From an uncultured Prevotella sp. (GTDB lineage: Bacteria; Bacteroidota; Bacteroidia; Bacteroidales; Bacteroidaceae), in assembly GCA_902491375.1 (NCBI GenBank), contig CABUHE010000045.1:1-9729 (forward strand): a stretch of 9,729 nt of DNA, read 5' to 3'. The notes under the pieces were generated by a model that searched no databases, was not told the origin of the DNA, and saw nothing but the letters and a program-made list of their open reading frames with translations. A program made the translations under genes and the position numbers. Below are positions 5,659 to 9,729 of the stretch, in pieces. How positions within the stretch are numbered: position 1 is the first letter of the stretch; the number at the start of each line of letters is the position of its first letter.

Positions 5659-6819
5659 ATGAAGAAAATATTATTGTTAGGCTCAGGAGAACTGGGCAAG
5701 GAATTCGTAATCGCGGCAAAACGCGCCGGACAATATGTAATAGCATGCGACCGCTATGCAAACGCCCCTGCAATGCAGGTGGCTGACGAGTGTGAGGTAT
5801 TCAGCATGCTCGACGGCGACGCGCTGACCGCTGTTGTAGAGAAACATCACCCCGACATTATTGTCCCGGAAATCGAGGCAATACGCACGGAAAGACTTTT
5901 CGACTTCGAGAAGGAAGGAATACAGGTAGTTCCGAGCGCACGCGCCGTGAACTACACCATGAACCGCAAAGCCATACGCGACCTGGCAGCCAAGGAACTG
6001 GGTCTGAAGACAGCAAAATATTTCTACGCAAAGACTCTCGACGAGCTGAAAGAACACTCAAAGGAGATAGGTTTCCCCTGCGTAATCAAACCGCTGATGT
6101 CATCATCAGGCCACGGACAGAGCGTAGTAAAATCGGCCGACGAGCTTGAGACAGCATTCAACGCCGCAATGGAAGGCAGCCGCGGCGACGTGAAGGAGAT
6201 AATAATCGAGGAGTTTATACACTTTGAGAGCGAGTTCACACTGCTGACAGTAACCCAGAAGAACGGCCCGACACTGTTCTGTCCGCCGATAGGCCACGTG
6301 CAGAAGAGCGGCGACTACCGCGAGAGCTGGCAGCCCTTCGCTCTGAGCGAGAAAGACCTGAAAGAGGCAGAGCGCATGGCAGACGCCGTAACCAAGGCTC
6401 TGACAGGTGCCGGAATATGGGGTGTTGAGTTCTTCCTGAGCAAGGACAAGGGCGTTATTTTCTCAGAACTGTCACCGCGTCCGCACGACACAGGTATGGT
6501 AACTCTGGGCCATACGCTCAACCTGAACGAGTTTGAGCTGCACTTCCGCGCCGTAATGGGACTGCCTATTCCGGCAATACACCTCGAACATGCAGGCGCA
6601 AGCGCAGTGGTACTGGCAAAAGAAGAGGCTCACCACGAACCTGAATACAACATGACAGACGTGCTGAAAGAGGACTACACCCGCCTGCGCATATTCGGAA
6701 AACAGGAGCAGCACGTAAACAGACGCATGGGCGTTGTGTTATGCTACGGCGACACCGATGCCGACACAACAGCACTGAGAGACAAGGCTAAACGACTGGC
6801 TGCGACAGTGATAAAATAA
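5659..6819 (+). CDS. purT: Formate-dependent phosphoribosylglycinamide formyltransferase (GAR transformylase 2)
   Basis: 386 residues, close to the 392 of E. coli PurT. It makes formylglycinamide ribonucleotide from GAR, formate and ATP, the folate-independent form of the third step of purine synthesis. ATP-grasp family features in order: nucleotide-binding GSGELGKE (8-15), EIEAIRTE (71-78), KPLMSSSGHGQS (144-155) for ATP, IIEEF (182-186), WGVEFFL (254-260) and the metal/phosphate segment SELSPRPHDTGMVT (269-282). All are well conserved and the gene is intact. The enzyme is cytoplasmic and a homodimer in E. coli. No other purine gene is adjacent; it ends this co-directional run and a hairpin follows. 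I see no obvious purine riboswitch or operator in the 72-base gap before it. Confidence 0.97.
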   Translation: MKKILLLGSGELGKEFVIAAKRAGQYVIACDRYANAPAMQVADECEVFSMLDGDALTAVVEKHHPDIIVPEIEAIRTERLFDFEKEGIQVVPSARAVNYTMNRKAIRDLAAKELGLKTAKYFYAKTLDELKEHSKEIGFPCVIKPLMSSSGHGQSVVKSADELETAFNAAMEGSRGDVKEIIIEEFIHFESEFTLLTVTQKNGPTLFCPPIGHVQKSGDYRESWQPFALSEKDLKEAERMADAVTKALTGAGIWGVEFFLSKDKGVIFSELSPRPHDTGMVTLGHTLNLNEFELHFRAVMGLPIPAIHLEHAGASAVVLAKEEAHHEPEYNMTDVLKEDYTRLRIFGKQEQHVNRRMGVVLCYGDTDADTTALRDKAKRLAATVIK

Positions 6820-6837
6820 AAAAGGTAAAAGCATAAA

Positions 6838-6872
6838 GCGACGGGGCAAGGACAGAATCCATGCCCCATCGC
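6838..6872 (+). terminator. Probable intrinsic terminator after purT
   Basis: Arms GCGACGGGGCA (6838-6848) and TGCCCCATCGC (6862-6872) pair over 11 positions with one C-A mismatch around a 13-base loop, followed by the AT-rich TTATTATATAT. It lies 18 bases past the purT stop. The tail is not a pure T run, so read-through into the sugar operon is possible. Confidence 0.6.
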
Positions 6873-6918
6873 CTTATTATATATAAGAAAACAGACCTAA
6901 AACCTTAGAATCATTAAT

Positions 6919-7320
6919 ATGAATAAGATAATAGACCTCCCGAAAATATTTGACCCAAGGGGCAACCTCACAGTGGCAGAAGGAGAAAACCATGTGCCAT
7001 TCGACATCAAGCGTGTCTACTGGGTGTACGATGTGCCGGGCGGCGAGCACCGCGGAGGACACGCACACAAAGAGTGCAAGGAGCTGCTTGTGGCTGTAAG
7101 CGGAAGCTTTACCGTAACACTTGACGACGGTAAGGAGAAACACACCTACCTGCTGAACCACCCTTATCAGGGACTTTTCATCGACACAAACACCTGGCGC
7201 ACACTGGACGACTTCTCGTCAGGCGCAGTGTGTCTTGTCATCGCTTCAGAGAAATTTGAGGAAGAGGACTACATCAGGGAGTATGATGACTTTAAGGAAT
7301 ATGTGAAATGTATGAAATAA
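6919..7320 (+). CDS. dTDP-4-oxo-6-deoxyhexose 3,4-ketoisomerase (FdtA/QdtA type, WxcM-like cupin)
   Basis: 133-residue single-domain cupin. FdtA and QdtA move the keto group of dTDP-4-keto-6-deoxyglucose from C4 to C3, giving the substrate for a 3-aminotransferase (Fuc3N or Qui3N pathway). Seen: the family opener FDPRGNLTV (11-19), RVYWVYDVPGGEHRGGHAHK (32-51) with the active-site His48 and His50, Trp93 in NTWRTL, and the C-terminal YIREYDDF (118-125). Length is that of the family. FdtA and QdtA differ in the stereochemistry they produce and I cannot tell which this is. The stop codon overlaps the next gene by 13 nt, so an operon is clear. There is no TAnnTTTG box in the gap before it; only TATATATAAGAAA (6878-6890) is notable. 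Confidence 0.9.
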   Translation: MNKIIDLPKIFDPRGNLTVAEGENHVPFDIKRVYWVYDVPGGEHRGGHAHKECKELLVAVSGSFTVTLDDGKEKHTYLLNHPYQGLFIDTNTWRTLDDFSSGAVCLVIASEKFEEEDYIREYDDFKEYVKCMK

Positions 7321-8246
7321 AAAGATACACGGAAAGTCAGAAAGAGGAATGGAATGATTTTATAACCGACTCAAAGAACGGAACATTCCTGACAAACCGA
7401 AACTACATGGAGTATCATTCGGACAGATTTCATGACTTTTCACTAATGTTTTACAGGAAAAACAAGCTATCGGCAGTTTTGCCCGGAAACATTATTGACG
7501 ATACTTTCTACTCACACAAGGGACTTACATACGGCGGACTGATTACAGACAGCAAATGCAAGACTGCTGACGTATGCCATATTTTTGAAGAGACAAACGC
7601 ATACCTGAAGGAAAAAGGTATCAGGAAAATCGTGTATAAACCGGCTCCGTGGATATACTTCACCCTTCCGGCAGAAGAAGACCTTTACGCAATAACGAAC
7701 GTATGCCACGCCAGAATAACAGGACGCGACATATCGTCGACAATAGTTCTCGGCAACAAACTTAAATTCGGCGAGCTGCGCAGACGCTGCATGAAAAAGG
7801 CTAAGGCTACCGGGATTGAAATAAGAGAAAGTGAAGACATAGAAACTTTCTGGAAAATACTGGACAACAACCTTGAGAACAAATACGGAGTTCCGCCTGT
7901 ACACACCTGCAACGAGCTGAAACTGCTTGCCGGCAGATTTCCTGAAAACATAAAGCTGTATATGGCTTATCTCGGCGAAGAAGCATTGGGCGGAACCGTA
8001 ACTTACATAAACAAATCGACAGTACACACACAATACATCTCAGCCTCACCAAAAGGAAAGGCGACAGGAGCGCTTGACCTGTTGTTTTATGAACTGATAA
8101 ACAATGTTTTTAAAGATTATACATACTTCGACTTCGGCAAATCGACAGAAAGAGAAGGAACGTATCTGAACGAGAATCTGATTTTCCAGAAAGAAGGTTT
8201 CGGCGGACGCGGAGTATGCTATGACACTTACGAATGGGAACTATGA
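7308..8246 (+). CDS. FemAB/GNAT-like acyltransferase of the amino-sugar operon
   Basis: 312-residue cytoplasmic protein with the two-lobed GNAT look of the FemAB-like acetyltransferase_6 group. Seen: W15 and NGTFLTNRNYMEYHSDRF (24-41) at the N terminus, YKPAPWIY (110-117), a basic helix RRRCMKKAKATGIEI (158-172), a core ALGGTVTYINKSTVHTQYISA (226-246) corresponding to the acyl-CoA-binding strand pair, and FDFGKSTEREGTYLNENLIFQKEGFGG (274-300). It starts inside the ketoisomerase gene (13-nt overlap) and ends in ATGA with the aminotransferase. In the characterised Fuc3NAc and Qui3NAc pathways the acetyltransferase (FdtC or QdtC) is a left-handed beta-helix protein. Here this gene occupies that slot, so it may acylate the new 3-amino group, or transfer an amino acid. 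That role is inferred from position only. Confidence 0.75.
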   Translation: MYEIKRYTESQKEEWNDFITDSKNGTFLTNRNYMEYHSDRFHDFSLMFYRKNKLSAVLPGNIIDDTFYSHKGLTYGGLITDSKCKTADVCHIFEETNAYLKEKGIRKIVYKPAPWIYFTLPAEEDLYAITNVCHARITGRDISSTIVLGNKLKFGELRRRCMKKAKATGIEIRESEDIETFWKILDNNLENKYGVPPVHTCNELKLLAGRFPENIKLYMAYLGEEALGGTVTYINKSTVHTQYISASPKGKATGALDLLFYELINNVFKDYTYFDFGKSTEREGTYLNENLIFQKEGFGGRGVCYDTYEWEL

Positions 8247-9343
8247 TAAAATATCTCGAACTGGCGAAGGTAACGGCAATGCATGCCGACGAAATAAACG
8301 AGGCCGTAAGGCGCGTGGTAACGGGCGGATGGTATCTGCAAGGCGAGGAGAACAGACTGTTTGAAGAGGAATACGCGGCATACACAGGTACGAAATACTG
8401 CGTAGGCTGCGGCAACGGACTTGACTCGCTGACACTGATTCTGCGCGCGTACATCGAAATGGGAATAATGGCAGCAGGCGACGAGGTTATCGTTCCGGCA
8501 AACACTTACATCGCTTCAATTCTTGCAATAACCGAAAACGGTCTGAAGCCGGTGCTTGTAGAGCCGAGAATGGACACGCTGGAAATAGACGACAACCTGA
8601 TAGAACAAGCCTTGACGCCACGCACTAAGGCCATTATGATTGTCCACCTTTACGGACGATGCGCATATTCAAACAGAATAGGTGAAATATGCAAAAAGCA
8701 TAACCTGAAACTGATAGAAGACAATGCACAGGCACACGGATGCACGTTTGAAGGCAGACGCACAGGCTCATTAGGCGACGCGGCAGGCCACAGCTTCTAT
8801 CCGGGCAAGAATCTTGGCGCACTCGGCGACGCAGGAGCGGTAACGACAGACGACAAGGAACTTGCAGACACGGTAAGAGCGTTAGGGAACTATGGTTCGA
8901 GCCGCAAGTACGTGTTCAACATGAAAGGCCGCAACAGCAGACTTGACGAGATACAGGCTGCCGTACTGCGTGTGAAGCTGAAGTATCTGGATGATGACAA
9001 CGCAAAGCGCAAGCGCATGGCTTTGCACTACATAGAAAACATCTCAAACCCTCTGCTAAGACTTCCGAGCCGCGAATATTGCGACAACAGCGTGCATCAC
9101 ATCTTCCCGATAATGTGCGAACGGCGTGACGAACTGCAACAATATCTCAAGGACAACGGTGTAGGCACAATGATTCATTATCCTATACCACCGCACAAGC
9201 AGAAATGTTATCCAGACTGGAACGGAATGAGTCTGCCTATAACAGAACAGATTCACCGCGAAGAACTGAGCATTCCGCTAAACCAGACTTTGCAGAAAGA
9301 TGAAATAATGACAATAGAAACGTTACTTAACGATTTCAGATAA
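8243..9343 (+). CDS. DegT/DnrJ/EryC1 aminotransferase, FdtB/QdtB type
   Basis: 366 residues from the ATG at 8243, which overlaps the previous stop as ATGA and gives the usual family start (MIKYLELAK). An upstream ATG at 8234 would add three residues. It is a PLP enzyme that aminates C3 of dTDP-3-keto-6-deoxyhexose, the product of the ketoisomerase two genes upstream. Seen: GCGNGLDSL (55-63) for the cofactor phosphate, IVPANTYIASILAI (83-96), EDNAQAHG (159-166) with Asp160 for the pyridine nitrogen, SFYPGKNLGALGDAG (184-198) with Lys189 as the Schiff-base lysine, GNYGSSRKY (215-223) and NSRLDEIQAA (231-240). All are intact. The enzyme is a cytoplasmic homodimer in relatives. Product assignment (Fuc3N, Qui3N or similar) is open. 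rmlA and rmlB, which would supply dTDP-4-keto-6-deoxyglucose, are not in the window. Confidence 0.93.
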   Translation: MIKYLELAKVTAMHADEINEAVRRVVTGGWYLQGEENRLFEEEYAAYTGTKYCVGCGNGLDSLTLILRAYIEMGIMAAGDEVIVPANTYIASILAITENGLKPVLVEPRMDTLEIDDNLIEQALTPRTKAIMIVHLYGRCAYSNRIGEICKKHNLKLIEDNAQAHGCTFEGRRTGSLGDAAGHSFYPGKNLGALGDAGAVTTDDKELADTVRALGNYGSSRKYVFNMKGRNSRLDEIQAAVLRVKLKYLDDDNAKRKRMALHYIENISNPLLRLPSREYCDNSVHHIFPIMCERRDELQQYLKDNGVGTMIHYPIPPHKQKCYPDWNGMSLPITEQIHREELSIPLNQTLQKDEIMTIETLLNDFR

Positions 9344-9346
9344 CAT

Positions 9347-9397
9347 AAAAGAGCAAGCCCCGGACTGTAAGACTTACAATCCGGGGCTTGCTCTTTT
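9347..9397 (+). terminator. Strong hairpin terminator of the amino-sugar operon
   Basis: Arms of 18 bases (AAAAGAGCAAGCCCCGGA, 9347-9364; complement at 9380-9397) pair perfectly, and inside them TGTAAG/CTTACA pairs again around a single A, making an almost continuous stem of about 25 pairs. The right arm ends in TTTTT and the left in AAAA, so it can work in both directions: for the operon and for the transposase read from the other side. Confidence 0.9.
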
Positions 9398-9408
9398 TCT
9401 CTTAATTA

Positions 9409-9729
9409 ACGTGAGTTCGACGAATTCAAAACAAAGCGAGCTGTGTATCTATAGTTCTCGTGACATTAATACACGGCTTCTTCGGGAAACAGCAATATGC
9501 AGCAATTGCACTCAAGAGGTTGACAATAAAATTATCAAAGGTTCTATGCCTTGAGTGCTCAACCTGTGCTATGTTCTTGAGTTCGTCATTGACGGTTTCG
9601 ATAATGGCCCGTTTCCTGAGGAGTAGTTTGTCAGAAAGTGACATCAACGCTCCTTTCATTGTTGTTTTTCAACCTGGTTATAAGTTGTATGCCGTCCACG
9701 AACAGTCTCTCAAAAAGATTCCTGCCGAT
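9409..9729 (-). mobile_element. IS982-family insertion sequence, one end, running off the window
   Basis: The transposase C terminus (see the pseudogene entry) identifies the family. I place the element end near 9409, where ACGTGAGTTCGACGAATTC begins. IS982 ends usually start with AC and lie just outside the transposase stop codon, here 17-19 bases away. The matching inverted repeat and the target duplication would be outside the window, so the exact edge is unproven. The element lies 11 bases past the operon terminator. Confidence 0.7.
9426..9729 (-). pseudogene. IS982-family transposase, C-terminal part, frameshifted
   Basis: Read from 9729 leftward, one frame gives LFERLFVDGIQLITRLKNN and then runs out of register to a TGA. 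From 9659 another frame gives MKGALMSLSDKLLLRKRA, IIETVNDELKNIAQVEHSRH and a conserved end CFPKKPCINV...QLALF, stopping at 9426-9428. In intact relatives these are continuous (KNN-MKG). Here one extra A, in the TT pair at 9659-9660 of the + strand, separates AAC-AAC from ATG. The segment IETVNDELK holds what is thought to be the last acidic residue of the DDE triad. With the frame broken the enzyme should be inactive unless ribosomes slip or the base is a sequencing error. The N-terminal part is beyond the window. Confidence 0.85.

Overview
The window looks like a chromosomal segment from a Prevotella-type member of the Bacteroidales. The support is the Bacteroidetes promoter architecture (TTTG, 19 bp, TAnnTTTG) seen twice exactly and once approximately, the weak or absent Shine-Dalgarno sites, the A-rich and T-poor coding strands, and protein families typical of this order. 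All complete genes lie on the + strand. Only a truncated transposase at the right edge is on the - strand.

Bases 1-775 hold no convincing gene. They contain an AT-rich stretch, then a strongly T-depleted stretch, then the first copy of a ~120 bp element that combines a terminator-like hairpin with a consensus promoter. Bases 776-2351 carry a two-gene cassette: an ABC/AAA-type ATPase, overlapped by 8 nt by a small protein with a PD-(D/E)xK nuclease signature. This has the layout of an anti-phage defence module and is the most interesting part of the window. At 2504-2624 the ~120 bp element recurs in the same orientation and serves as the leader and promoter of the next gene, a MATE efflux pump. 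The cassette therefore sits between near-identical direct repeats about 1.93 kb apart, and recombination between them would remove it cleanly.

Bases 2618-6819 form a co-directional run of chromosomal-type genes: MATE transporter, cytidylate-kinase-like protein, YfcE-type metallophosphoesterase, a 102-residue protein resembling sigma-70 region 4, and formate-dependent GAR transformylase PurT. A hairpin at 6838-6872 probably closes this unit.

Bases 6919-9343 are a tightly overlapped three-gene operon for a dTDP-3-amino-3,6-dideoxyhexose: an FdtA/QdtA-type cupin ketoisomerase, a FemAB/GNAT-like acyltransferase, and a DegT/FdtB-type PLP aminotransferase. The product is probably an acylated amino sugar for a surface glycan. 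The operon ends at a long, near-perfect hairpin terminator (9347-9397). Directly after it begins an IS982-family insertion sequence that runs off the window; its transposase is broken by a one-base insertion.
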